Assembly (NCBI GenBank): GCA_015179025.1
Contig: WHUX01000377.1
Span: forward strand, 1 to 35,398
DNA from: Terfezia claveryi
Lineage: Eukaryota > Ascomycota > Pezizomycetes > Pezizales > Pezizaceae
Direction: 5' to 3'
Length of the DNA: 35,398 nucleotides
Shown: positions 18,613 through 28,019 of the stretch, piece by piece
How the letters are laid out: each line of letters begins with the position of its first letter
Numbering within the stretch: position 1 is the stretch's first letter
The notes under the pieces: model-generated
Told to the model about the DNA's origin: nothing
The model's input: the letters and a program-made list of their open reading frames with translations, nothing else
Databases searched by the model: none
Position numbers and translations under genes: made by a program

Positions 18613-19167
18613 TGTTACAACCGTCCTTTCCTAGCCGGGTTTGAGAGTCAGACGAGATTCCGTCTGACTCTCATTATTGTTGATCGATATCATTGTTATC
18701 TCTGTTCCCGAGATAAGGGGTCTCGGGAACCTTATTCCTTCCAGTTGCCTTAGCCAGGAAGGAAGCCTGTATATATATAGCTTGCTCTCTCCACCCTCTC
18801 ATTGGATCCCCATCCAACGTCTTGTATATCCAATACAGGGCCTTGCTTCTCTCCACGTTGGTGCATCTCCCTTGTGCACCTCCTTGTCTCGCCTCGACTC
18901 TGCAGCCCTGCTGCCTACCCCGCGAACCTCCTGTCCTTGCCTTGCCTCGCCTTGTCTCTGCAGCCCAGCTGCCTCCCTTGACACACGCGGTAACTGCTTC
19001 CGCATGTCTCGTGTCCCTTGCCCTCTGTCCCTCTTGCCTCTTGCCATTGCCTCCCATCTCGGCCTCCCCCTGGTCACACACGTAGCGTTCCTACATATGT
19101 GTTATCCTAGCCTTGCCCTTGCCCCGGCGTACCCCTTGGTCGCCTTGCCCCCTGAGCCGTCGTTACA
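18613..19167 (+). repeat. Element A 3' LTR (555 bp)
   Basis: TGTTACAACCG to GTCGTTACA. It aligns with the C LTR from end to end but with length differences: the CTCTTGC run is short (two units) and there are extra GC-rich segments near 18890-18965. TATA box 18770-18779. It has the TTCCCGAGA palindrome (18704-18730) and an additional perfect 12-bp inverted repeat, GAGAGTCAGACG (18643-18654) and CGTCTGACTCTC (18661-18672), of which C keeps only one arm. Confidence 0.93.
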
Positions 19168-19406
19168 ATGCACACACTAGCAGCTATTTCTAGCAGCTAC
19201 TACTGATAGTTCACTGAGGAAACGGGCAAGCAAAGGGACGTGGAGTTGGACAGATCCTTCATCTGCTAGTTGCCTCTATAATGTTCTTAGTCATAGTGTA
19301 CAGGATTAGCTAACAGCAAGTAGAGAGACCACAAGTTAACTGAGGTTATGCAATATCCCTAATATTCGCCCCTTTCCCAGCTGGATGTTCAGAATTAGCA
19401 CCCCTT
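19168..19406. other. Unassigned sequence after element A
   Basis: No reading frame or repeat recognised here. It opens with a few CTAGCAGCTA-type words and becomes pyrimidine-rich before the 35-bp array. Confidence 0.5.
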
Positions 19407-19651
19407 CGCCAGCTATTTATTCAACCTGCAATTCACCCCTTCGCCAGCTGTTTATTTAGCCTACCATTCACCTCTTCGCCAACTATTTATTCAGCCTGTA
19501 ATTCACCCCTTCGCCAGCTGTTCATTCAGCTTGCAATTCACCCCATCGCTAGCTATTTATTTAGCCTGCAATTCACCCCTTTGCAAGCTCTTTATTTAGC
19601 CTGCAATTCACCACTTTACTAGCTCACTATTCAGCCTGCAATTTATCCAAT
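19407..19651. repeat. Minisatellite, 35-bp unit, seven copies
   Basis: Unit of the type CGCCAGCTATTTATTCA plus ACCTGCAATTCACCCCTT, with starts at 19407, 19442, 19477, 19512, 19547, 19582 and 19617. The spacing is constant at 35 bp. Copies drift in sequence towards the right end. Confidence 0.9.
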
Positions 19652-19789
19652 ATTAGCCCATTGCCAGCTTGACGTGCCACCAGCTAGCCATATGGCTGCT
19701 TTATTTTTTGATATTACCCACTGTGGCATTTACCCTGAACTCACCATTGTTTTAACCTTGAATTCTGAAAAATGGAAGTTTTGTGGTTG

Positions 19790-20140
19790 GGGCAGTATAA
19801 ATCAGTGGGGAGGGGCTGCATGAACTAGTGGGATGGGGGGGGCAGCATGAATCAGTGGGGGGGTAGCACGAACCAGTGGGAGGGGGGGCAGCACGAACCA
19901 GGTGGGGAGGGGAGGGAGGCAGTGCTAGCCAGCAGGCGAGAGAAGGGTACTATATACTAGCAAGGGAAGGAATGAACCAGTGGGGAAGAGTAGGAGGGCA
20001 GCACTAGCCAGTGGGGAAGGGAAGGGCAGCATGAATGAGCAAGGGAAGGAGGGAGGGCATGAACTAGTGATGAAGGGGAGGGGGCAGCACTAGCTAGTAT
20101 GGGAGGGAAGGGCAGCATGAAGGAGGGGGGGAAAGGAAGG
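19790..20140 (+). repeat. G-rich degenerate minisatellite
   Basis: Irregular units of about 25-35 bp built from runs such as CAGTGGGGAGGGG and GGGCAGCATGAA. Runs of 4-8 G occur throughout on this strand (for example near 19827-19875), so quadruplex formation is possible. There is no coding signal. Confidence 0.75.
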
Positions 20141-21183
20141 AAGTCTTGCCTCCAGCAATATTACCTTGCCTACAGCAATACTGCCTTACCTCCAGCAATA
20201 TTGCCTTGTCTCCAGCAATACTGCCTTGCCTCCGGCAGTATTTCCTTGCCTCCAGGAGTATTGCTTGCCTCTAGCAACATTGCCTTGCCTCCAACAACAT
20301 TGCCTTGCCTCCGGCAATATTGCCTTGCCTCCAGCAACATTGCCTTGTCTCCAGCTGTATTGCCTTACCTCCAGCAACATTGCCTTACCTGCAGCAATAT
20401 TGTCTTACTTTGCCTCCAGCAATATTGCCTTGCCTCCGGCAATATTGCCTTGCCTCCAGTAACATTGCCTTGCCTCCAGCAACATTGCCTTACCTCCAGC
20501 AGTATTGCCCTACCTCCAGCAACATTGTCTTGCCTTGCCTCAGGCAGTATTACCTTACCTCCAACAATATAGCGTTGTCTTCAGCAATATTACCTTGCCT
20601 TCGGGAATATTGCCCCTTGCCTGCCCAGCAACATTGCCTTGCCTTGGCTCTGGTAGTATTGCCTTGCCTCCAGCAACATTGCCTTGCCTTGCCTTCAGCA
20701 CTATTGCCTTGCCTCCAGCAATATTGCCTTGCCTTGCGTCCGGTAGTATTGCCTTGCCTCCAGCAATATTGAATTGCCTCTAGTAATATTACCTTGCCTC
20801 CTACAACATTGCCTTGCCTCCGGCAATATTACCTTGCCTTGCCTCCAGTAACATTGCTTTATCTCTAGCAACATTACCTTGCCTTACCTCCAGCAACATT
20901 GCTTTGCCTCTAGCAATATTGCCTTGCCTCCGGTAATATTGCCTTACCTTGTCTTCGGCAGTATTGTCTTGCCTTTAGCAATATTGCCTTGCTTCTAGTA
21001 ACATTACCTTGCCTCTAGCAATATTGCCTTGCCTCCAACAATATTGCCTTGCCTCCAGCAATATTGCCTTGCCTCTAGCAACATTACCTTGCCTCTGGTA
21101 ATATTGCCTTGCCTCCAACAACATTGCTTTACCTCCAGCAACATTACCTTGCCTTACCTCTAGCAATATTGTCTTGCCTCCAG
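20141..21183. repeat. Minisatellite, 20-bp unit, left part (about 50 copies)
   Basis: The unit is GCCTTGCCTCCAGCAATATT with many single-base variants and occasional insertions of an extra GCCTT (25-bp units). AATATT in the unit is palindromic. Long open frames across the array (Leu-Pro-Gln-Cys repeats) result from the unit and do not indicate a gene. The array is cut at 21183 by element D and resumes at 27334. Confidence 0.93.
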
Positions 21184-21688
21184 TGTAACAACCATGTATT
21201 CAGTTGTCATCACCTGCGATCGCAGGTAATAGGTCATTGCCATAGTTGTCTTTGTCATCACCTGCGATCGCAGGTGATGGGTTATTGTGTTATCATTACC
21301 TTGCTTGGCTTCCGAGATAGGGAAGCTTATTTTCCCCATTGCCCTAACCGAGTTATGTATATATAGAGCCTGTCCCTCATACTGTCGTTGGATCCCCATC
21401 CAATGTCTTGTATATCCAATACAGGGCCTTGTTTCTCTCCACGTTGGTGCATATCCCTTGTGCACCTCCTCCCTTGTCTCTGCAGCCCAGCTGCCTCCCT
21501 TGACACATGCGGCAACTGCTTCTGCGTATCTCGTGTCCCTTACCCTCTGCCTCTCTTGCCTCTTGCCCTTGCCCCCCGTCTCAGCCTCCCCCTGGTCACA
21601 CACGTAGCGTTCCTACGTGTGTGTTATCGAGCCTTGCCCTTGCCCCGGCGTACCCCTTGGTCGCCTTGCCCCCAGAGCCGTCGCTACA
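21184..21688 (+). repeat. Element D 5' LTR (505 bp)
   Basis: TGTAACAACC to GTCGCTACA. The first 130 bp (U3) differ from A and C and carry two GCGATCGC-centred palindromes. From about 21386 onward the sequence matches the A/C LTRs (TTGGATCCCCATCCAA, CACGTAG hairpin, CGGCGTACCCCTTGGTCGCC). TATA box 21358-21365. Confidence 0.94.
21212..21278. promoter_or_regulatory. Pair of palindromes in D U3
   Basis: A perfect 16-bp palindrome ACCTGCGATCGCAGGT lies at 21212-21227. A perfect 22-bp palindrome centred on the same core lies at 21257-21278. In the 3' LTR the two sites (26852-26873, 26900-26921) have base changes, mostly within CpG sites. They lie 80-150 bp upstream of the TATA box and look like paired sites for a dimeric DNA-binding protein. 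The protein is unknown. Confidence 0.6.
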
Positions 21689-21690
21689 CT

Positions 21691-21699
21691 ACGTTGGAT
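21691..21699 (+). other. Candidate self-priming site of element D
   Basis: ACGTTGGAT, 2 nt after the 5' LTR. It is complementary to ATCCAATGT at 21398-21406 (one G-U pair), which is 40 nt after the start of the TATA box. Same arrangement as in element C. Confidence 0.5.
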
Positions 21700-21724
21700 C
21701 TTCTCGACCAACTGGTACACTGTC

Positions 21725-22876
21725 ATGTCCGAACCAACCCCGTTACCCACCGACAGGTTCCAAGTATGGAGGGAAACCCCAATACCCTCAGACCCTGCCC
21801 AGCTGTTGGAATACCGCTGAATGGCCATCGATATCTTCACTGCCACCTATAAGATTGGCGAAAAACAAGGAGCGGAGCTCCAGAACACCGAACTAAGGCT
21901 GAAAGAAGCCGAAGATGAAATCCTTCTTCTCCGAGAGGACCTTGCAGACAACCGAGTAACCATTCGCAATCTCAACCATGCCCTTGCCACCGCAAACGCA
22001 CAGGCACCGGCGACTGCCATGCCCGCCAAAACCCAAGACCTCCCCACCCCACCCAAATTTAATAGTGAACGGGCCTGCCTCAAGGCCTGGAAAAACTCGA
22101 TCAATATTAAGCTCAATGGAGATGCTGCTAAATTTCCAACCACCCAGCACAATCTCGCCTACGTTTACGGCCTGCTGGAGGGGAAGGCTCTGGACCAAGT
22201 CTAGCCCTATGTTTTAGGAACAGGGATCAATCTAGCGGACATTTCCGCCTTATTCATTATCCTTGACCGAGCGTTTGGGGATCCGGATCCAGAAGGAACG
22301 GCCACAAGAGCCCTTCGAGCCCTTCGACAAAAGAACACCGACCTCGCCACCTATGTGGCTGAATTCTCTAGGTTGGCTGCTTAAGTCGACTGGAGTGACA
22401 AAATAAAATTGGATCAATTCCAGGAAGGCCTAAGCGTGGAGCTAAGGCAGGCACTCATCAATTTCACAGATGTCCACACCCTCGAAGAGTTTATTGATCA
22501 GGCTAGCCGATTGGAGCAAAAGATGGCCAGGTTTAGAAATAGCCTGAAGGCCTCCCCCACCGCAGCCCCCCGCTCGACTTTCTCACCTGCTCGCACTCAG
22601 CCACAGACCCCTATTACCAACAACCCAGCCCACCCTTCCCTCGTAGGTAGTGGACCAGCGCCTATGGATCTATCGGCAGGCAGGCCTCGCCTGACCCAAG
22701 AAGAGAGGGAACGCCGCCGGAATAATGGGCTATGCATAGCCTGTGGGAAGGCCGACCACTTCATTGCGACCTGTCCCCTTCGAAAAAACTGCTCCCTAGC
22801 AGCCCACGCCATCTCAGACACCTCAGCCAGGATTGTGGAGGTGGATGAGTCGGGAAAAGCCCTGTCCCTTGCATAG
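21725..22876 (+). pseudogene. gag: Element D gag with three in-frame stops
   Basis: Starts at ATG 21725 (MSEPTPLPTDRF). One frame runs through to TAG 22874-22876, interrupted by TGA 21818-21820 (CGA in C), TAG 22202-22204 (CAG in C) and TAA 22382-22384. Order: charged coiled-coil-like segment, gag domain (LPTPPKFNSERACLKAWKNS), FIDQASRLEQKM, then the CCHC knuckle CIACGKADHFIATC (22733-22774). There are no frameshifts. At two of the three stops C has a CGA or CAG codon, so a single C-to-T change explains them. Confidence 0.92.
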
Positions 22877-22917
22877 TCACTGACACTAGCAAGGGACCTG
22901 CACTAGGTCACCTGTCT

Positions 22918-23538
22918 TTGTCGTCTTTTTCTGTCCCTTCTATGTCTGTTGATGAGTCTCACCTGTTTGGTGAGCATTTTGTTGTACCTATCACGATATC
23001 CTTCAATGGTAAAACACTCATCACATCAGCTCTTGTAGACTGTGGAGCCTCAGGAATTGCCTTCATCGACCAGGCCTTTGTCAGTAAACATGCCATACCC
23101 ACCTCTAAGCTCAAAACCCTCCGCCTCCTCGATGTCATTGATGGCCGACCTATCTCTTCTGGAGCCATTACTGATATCGCATGTACTCCTGCCCAGATTG
23201 GTGACCACTCCGAAAGCCTCCCTATGTTCGTTACTAAGCTCAAGTATCCAATTGTCCTCGGAATCCCATGGCTTCGAATGCACGATGTATCGGTCAGCTT
23301 CGGCTTGTATACCCTACGTTTTAACAGCCCTTACTGCAAAAAACATTGTGGACAACCAAAGGCCACCGTTACTGGGTTGTGTGCGTTACCGCCCCCAATA
23401 ATCCATCCAACTCAGGTAGTATACCAGCCTGTGCATATCGATGCTACCAATCCTCCTGTTCTCCCTACTCCCCCTCTCCCCCTCTTCCCCCTGTTTCCCC
23501 TGTTCCCTCTGTCCCCCTGGCGCCCCCAAAACCCCTGA
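22918..23538 (+). pseudogene. pol: Element D pol: protease and Pro-rich linker
   Basis: Aspartic protease with active site ALVDCGASGIAF (D-C-G, as in C), then LLDVIDGRPISSGAITDIAC and [20 protein letters not shown], intact where C is shifted. It ends in a linker of PLFPLFPLFPL type. The frame is lost in the linker (C/T-rich tract, about 23455-23520) and RT continues in another frame. Gag and pol are in different frames, and the first usable codon seems to be TTG 22918, so pol expression probably depends on frameshifting or readthrough. Confidence 0.88.
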
Positions 23539-25100
23539 ACATTAGCTTTATCAGGGCAGGGGCTTTCGCTTACCTCACCAGGAGGCACAAGCTGAAGGCA
23601 CACGCTCTCTCCATATATGAGGTGAACCTAGAGATCAACAAGACGAGATCTAAGGAGAAGTGGAAATCCATGGTTCCGGATGAATACCATGAATTCATTG
23701 ACCTGTTCTCGGAAAAAGCAGCAGAGAAGCTTGCCCCCCATCGACCATACGACCACACAATCCCGCTGGTAGAAGGTTAGACCCCCCCTTATGGACCTCT
23801 CTATGGGATGTCTCGAGTGGAACTGGAAGCTCTGAAAAAGTATCTGGAGGAAAACCTCAACAAGAGCTTCATTTGCCACAGTTCCTCTCCAGCGGGTGCC
23901 CCGATGCTGTTCGTAAAGAAGTTGGACGGCTCTCTTCGGTTGTGTGTTGATTAACGTGGCCTGAACGAGATAACAGTCAAGAACAGATACCTCTTGCCCC
24001 TGATCTAGGAGACATTAGCCAGGCTTTCCAAGGCAAAGTAGTTCACCAAATTGGATCTGAGAGGGGCATACAACTTGGTACAAATTGCTGAGGGAGAGGA
24101 GTAGAAAACTGCCTTCCAGATGCGATATGGCTATTTTGAGTACAATGTGATGCCTTTCGGCTTAACCAACGCTCCTGCCTCTTTTCAGCACTTTATCAAT
24201 GACACTCTGCGGGACTTTCTGGACGTATTCTGCACCGCCTACCTGGACGATATCCTCATCTACTCGGATACCCTAGCGGAACACAAGATCCATGTCTGAC
24301 AAGTGCTGGAGAAGCTGGAGGGAGCTGGGTTATATCTGAAGCCAGAAAAGTGCGAGTTCCATATGCAGAAGGTCAAGTATCTGGGGCTGATTATCACCAT
24401 GGAGGGCATCCAGATGGACCCTGCGAAGGTTGCTGCGATCCAGGAGTGGGAAACTCCAGCCAACCTTAAGGATGTACAGGCCTTCCTGGGATTCGCTAAC
24501 TTCTACCGCCGGTTTATCCTGGGATACTCGAAGATCATGGCACCCTTGACGGCGTTGACAAGGACAAAGGGTATGGACAAAAGCCAGCGCTTCCAGTGGA
24601 GTTTAGAAGCCCAATCTGCCTTCGAGAAGCTCAAGGAAGCCTTCTGCTCAGCCCCAATCCTGGCCCATTTTGACCCCGATAGCGAGTGCATCATAGAAAC
24701 GGATGCCTCCCACTATATCTCCGCCGGAATCCTGTCCCAGTATGTCAATGGAGTCCTCCACCCAGTGGCCTATTTCTCCATAAAGCACTCCCCGGCGGAG
24801 TGTAATTACGAGATCTATGATAAGGAGTTAATGGCCATTGTGCAGGCTATTGAGGAATGGAGGCCCCACCTGGAGTCAGCGAAGGGGGTTATCGAGGTCC
24901 TTTCTGACCACAAGAACCTGGAATACTTCACAACTACCAAGTTGCTGAATTGCCGGCAGGCTAGGTGGTCGGAATTCCTGTCCCGGTTCAACTTCAAAAT
25001 CAAGTACCGGCCAGGAAAGGCTGGTGGGAAGCCAGACGCACTGACTAGGAGATCAGTAGATCTCCCTAAGGGGGGGGATGAAAGGCTGAAGTACCAGAAC
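23523..25100 (+). pseudogene. pol: Element D pol: reverse transcriptase and RNase H
   Basis: One frame from the linker through RT (YLDD at 24240-24251) and RNase H ([44 protein letters not shown]). It is interrupted by TAG 23778-23780, TAA 23952-23954, TAG 24006-24008, 24039-24041 and 24102-24104, and TGA 24297-24299. Three of these replace CAG, TGG and TGG seen in C, and the TGA replaces a CGA or CGG codon. There is no frameshift in this part. The last 790 bp of it are open. Confidence 0.93.
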
Positions 25101-25103
25101 TAG

Positions 25104-26666
25104 GTGGTACTGAAACTGGAAAATCTTGACCTGGCCGCCAATGTTCTGGTTGAGGCTGAGGCTGAAGCTGACATTGTGGATGTCGAGGCCAATGCAGATG
25201 CTGGAAGTGATCTCCGACAACAGGTAAAAAGGGCATATGTGGATGACCCACTGACCAAAGACATTATCGCCGCAGTGGATTCCGGCCAGCGCCGCCATCC
25301 CAAGATTTCCCTGGCCGAGTATACCGTCCAGGAGGGCATCCTCTATCACCTCGAACGGCTCTATATACCGGAAGGAGAGCTACGCCTGCGATTGATCAAG
25401 GAATACCATGACAGCCTAATTGCAGGTCACCCTGGGGTGGCTAAAACGTTGGAGCTGCTAGCTAAGGAATACACATGGATTGACCAGCGGAAGGACGTGG
25501 AACGGTACGTACGGAATTGCCATATTTACAAACGTTCTAAGCCTGTCCGCCACGCCCCATATGGGACCCTGAAGCCTCTGGACATCCCGGATCCACCCTG
25601 GCTGCACCTGACCATGGACTTCGTGACGGGATTGCCGGAAGACGCAGGGTTCAATGCCATCCTGATGGTGGTAGACCAGTTGACGAAGATGAGGCATGTT
25701 ATACCTTGCCGGGATACCTGCTCCGCTCCGGAGTTAGCCAACCTCTATCTCAATAATGTATTCCGGTACCATGGCCTCCCTGAATCGATCGTGTCCGACC
25801 GTGGCCCCCAGTTTACCTCAGAATTCTGGCAAGCCTTCTGCGAACTTCTGGGGATCAAAGTTCGTCTGTCAACAGCTTACCACCCCCAGACGGACGGCCA
25901 ATCGGAGAGGATGAATGCCATTATGTAGCAATATTTGAGGGCTTTCATCAATTACCAGCAGGACAACTGGGTTTCATTGCTAGCGACCTGTGAATTCGCT
26001 GCCAATAACCAGTTCTCGGAGTCCTCGAAAACCTCTCCCTTCCTGGCCAATTACGGTTGGCACCCCCGATTCGTGGATACCTTAGCACCCCCACATAAAG
26101 CCCATCCCTCGGCTAAGGAATTCGCAGCTGGAATCGCTGAACTCTACCGTACCCTGAAGGCTGAGCTAGGATATGCTCAGGCCAGGCAAGCAGAATATGC
26201 CAATGGATCACGATTGCCTGCCCCAAGGTACCAGCCTGGAGACAAGGTATGGCTTTCTAGCCGACACTTCCAGACAGAACGGCCCTCCCGTAAGCTGGAT
26301 CACAAGTTCCTAGGCCCCTACGAGGTGTTAGCGGCTGTGGGCACTCATGCTTACCGTCTGAGGTTTCTCAGGGATATCAAGCGCCATCCGGTCGTTCATG
26401 TCTCGCAGATTGAGCCAGCCGCCGACGATACCCTTCCAGGGCAAAAGCACCCCCCACCTCCTCCTGTAGTGATTGCAGGTGAAGAGGAGTGGGAGGTTGA
26501 GGAAGTACTGGACTCGAGGAAACGCTATGGACGAGTTCAGTATAAGGTCAAGTGGGTAGGGGATGAGGAGACTACCTGGCAACCCGCAGAGGACTTGGAG
26601 AATGCGCAGGACTTGGTTTCCCTGTTCCACCAACAATACCCTAGGAATCCTCGCCTAGTCGACTGA
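25104..26666 (+). pseudogene. pol: Element D pol: integrase and chromodomain
   Basis: Same frame as RT, after TAG 25101-25103. An acidic linker (VEAEAEADIVDVEANADAG) comes first. In the zinc domain H102 and H109 and one Cys (NCH) are kept, but the fourth ligand is Tyr (HIYK instead of HVCK), which would disable zinc binding. The catalytic core is intact: D172 in TMDFVTG, D232 in SDRGPQF, E268 in QSERMN, a D-x35-E spacing. TAG 25926-25928 interrupts (GAG in A and C). Then come QPGDKVWLSSRHF, KLDHKFLGPYEV and the chromodomain (EEEWEVEEVLDS, YKVKWVGDEETTWQPAEDL), ending at TGA 26664-26666. Confidence 0.93.
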
Positions 26667-26813
26667 GGTCGTGACTTTGCATCCTTGTTGTTTTTTCTGT
26701 TCTTGTTGTTGTTCAGAGTTGGGGTTCTTGTCCTTGCTCTTGTTGTTGTTGTTTTCTGTGTTGATTTTGCCGGTTATCATGCCCAGTCCTCCTAGTTGCT
26801 GGAGCTCCAGCCT

Positions 26814-26826
26814 AAAGGGAGGATAG
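26814..26826 (+). other. Polypurine tract of element D
   Basis: AAAGGGAGGATAG directly before the 3' LTR, one base different from A and C. Confidence 0.8.
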
Positions 26827-27333
26827 TGTAACAACTATGTGTTCAGTTGTCATCACCTGCGATCGTAGGTGATAGGTCATTGCCATTGTTGTCTTTGTCA
26901 TCACCTGAGATCACAGGTGATGGGTTATTGTGTTATCGTTACCTTGCTTGGCTTCCGAGATAGGGAAGCTTATTTTCCCCATTGCCCTGACCGAGTTATG
27001 TATATATAGAGCCTGTCCCTCGTACTGTCGTTGGATCCCCATTCAACATCTTGTATATCCAATATAGGGCCTTGCTTCTCTCCCCGTTGGTGCATCTCCC
27101 TTGTGCACCTCCTCGCCTTGCCTCTGCAGCCCAGCTGCCTCCCTTGATACACGCGGCAACTGCTTCCGCATATCTCGTGTCCCTTGCCCTCTGCCTCTCT
27201 TGCCTCTTGCCCTTGCCCCCCGTCTCAGCCTCCTCCTGGTCATACATGTAGCGTTCCTACGTGTATGTTATCCGAGCCTTGCCCTTGCCCCGGCGTACCC
27301 CTTGGTCGCCTTGCCCCTATAGCTGTCGCTACA
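26827..27333 (+). repeat. Element D 3' LTR (507 bp)
   Basis: TGTAACAACT to GTCGCTACA, pair of 21184-21688. TATA box 27001-27008. The segment that could pair with the priming site is mutated here (ATTCAACATC). Confidence 0.94.
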
Positions 27334-27558
27334 GCCAGCAACATTACCTTGCCTCCGGCAAAATTGCCTTACCTCTAGTAATATTGCCTTGCCTCCAGCA
27401 ATATTGCCTTCCCTCTAGCAGTATTGCCTTACCTTCAGCAACATTGCCTTTCCTCCAATAATATTGTCTTCCCTACGGCAGTATTGCCTTGCCTCCAGCA
27501 ACATTGCCTACCCTCCGGCAGTATTGCCTTACTTCCAGCAACATTGCCTTACCTCCAG
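27334..27558. repeat. Minisatellite, 20-bp unit, right part (about 11 copies)
   Basis: Same unit as 20141-21183 (GCCTTGCCTCCAGCAACATT and variants). It begins with the target duplication of D and fades out after 27558. Confidence 0.92.
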
Positions 27559-28019
27559 ATCAAGCTATCATAGGAGGTATATGTACTCGATATCCTCCTT
27601 TTTACATGTATGCACACATGTATTCTCGCAATATGTCAACTAACATATGGTGATACAAATACTCTCCGTTAGGTCTGTCGCATAAGAATTGGTATGTGAG
27701 GCTAGGGTCATTCAGTTTGATGAAACTGATTGTAGGCATAGCGCAGTGGTAAGTACTTTACTTTATGGTTATGTTTATTTATTGAGGGCCCTAGTTCGAA
27801 TCCCAGTAAAGGCAAGAAGTTAATTGCCTTAATATCATTAGAAAGACGAGGGAGCAAAGTTGTTGGGTATCCATTCCTTGATGCTCCAGTTCACTATATC
27901 TCCACCAAACTATAAGTCTACAATGAGGGCGACCTAAGAAGTAGTATAATGGTGCTTATAGTATAGTGGACTAGAGTAACTCGTTTTGCCCCCCCCTACA
28001 GACTGCAATTTAGCCTCTG
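27559..28019. other. Unassigned AT-rich spacer with a tRNA-like promoter
   Basis: No protein frame recognised. It includes the Pol III-like boxes described at 27739-27803 and a run of eight C (27990-27998 region) before the 34-bp array. Confidence 0.5.
27739..27803 (+). other. tRNA-like A box and B box (possible SINE head or tRNA relic)
   Basis: TAGCGCAGTGG (27739-27749) fits the A box consensus TRGCNNAGYNGG (lacking its last base). AGTTCGAATCC (27793-27803) fits the B box GGTTCGANTCC with one mismatch. They are 43 bp apart. The arms do not fold into a good cloverleaf: the acceptor ends do not pair and the T stem has mismatches. A tRNA-derived SINE or tRNA pseudogene is therefore more likely than a working tRNA gene. 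Confidence 0.45.

Larger units (their letters stand above)
17044..19167 (+). mobile_element. Element A, right part
   Basis: Continuation of A after the B insertion: integrase, chromodomain, 3' untranslated part with a TTTG microsatellite (about 18541-18562), polypurine tract and 3' LTR. The right boundary is at 19167 (CGTTACA). The matching left target copy lies outside the window, so the duplication cannot be checked. Confidence 0.93.
21184..27333 (+). mobile_element. Element D, complete Ty3/gypsy chromovirus inside the 20-bp minisatellite
   Basis: A 6.15-kb element with LTRs at 21184-21688 and 26827-27333, gag, pol and polypurine tract. The flanks are TCCAG (21179-21183) and GCCAG (27334-27338), a 5-bp duplication with one change, both within the minisatellite unit. 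Gag and pol are collinear with A and C. D LTRs differ at roughly 30 positions by hand count (about 6%), more than those of B or C. Confidence 0.94.

Noticed and set aside
20099..20783. Long overlapping plus-strand frames rich in Leu, Pro, Gln and Cys
   Set aside because: They follow from a 20-bp repeat unit read in several frames. There is no start context, no domain and all three frames look alike.
27733..27815. Functional tRNA gene
   Set aside because: Acceptor ends do not pair, the T stem has mismatches and no anticodon arm can be drawn. Only the A and B boxes are good.
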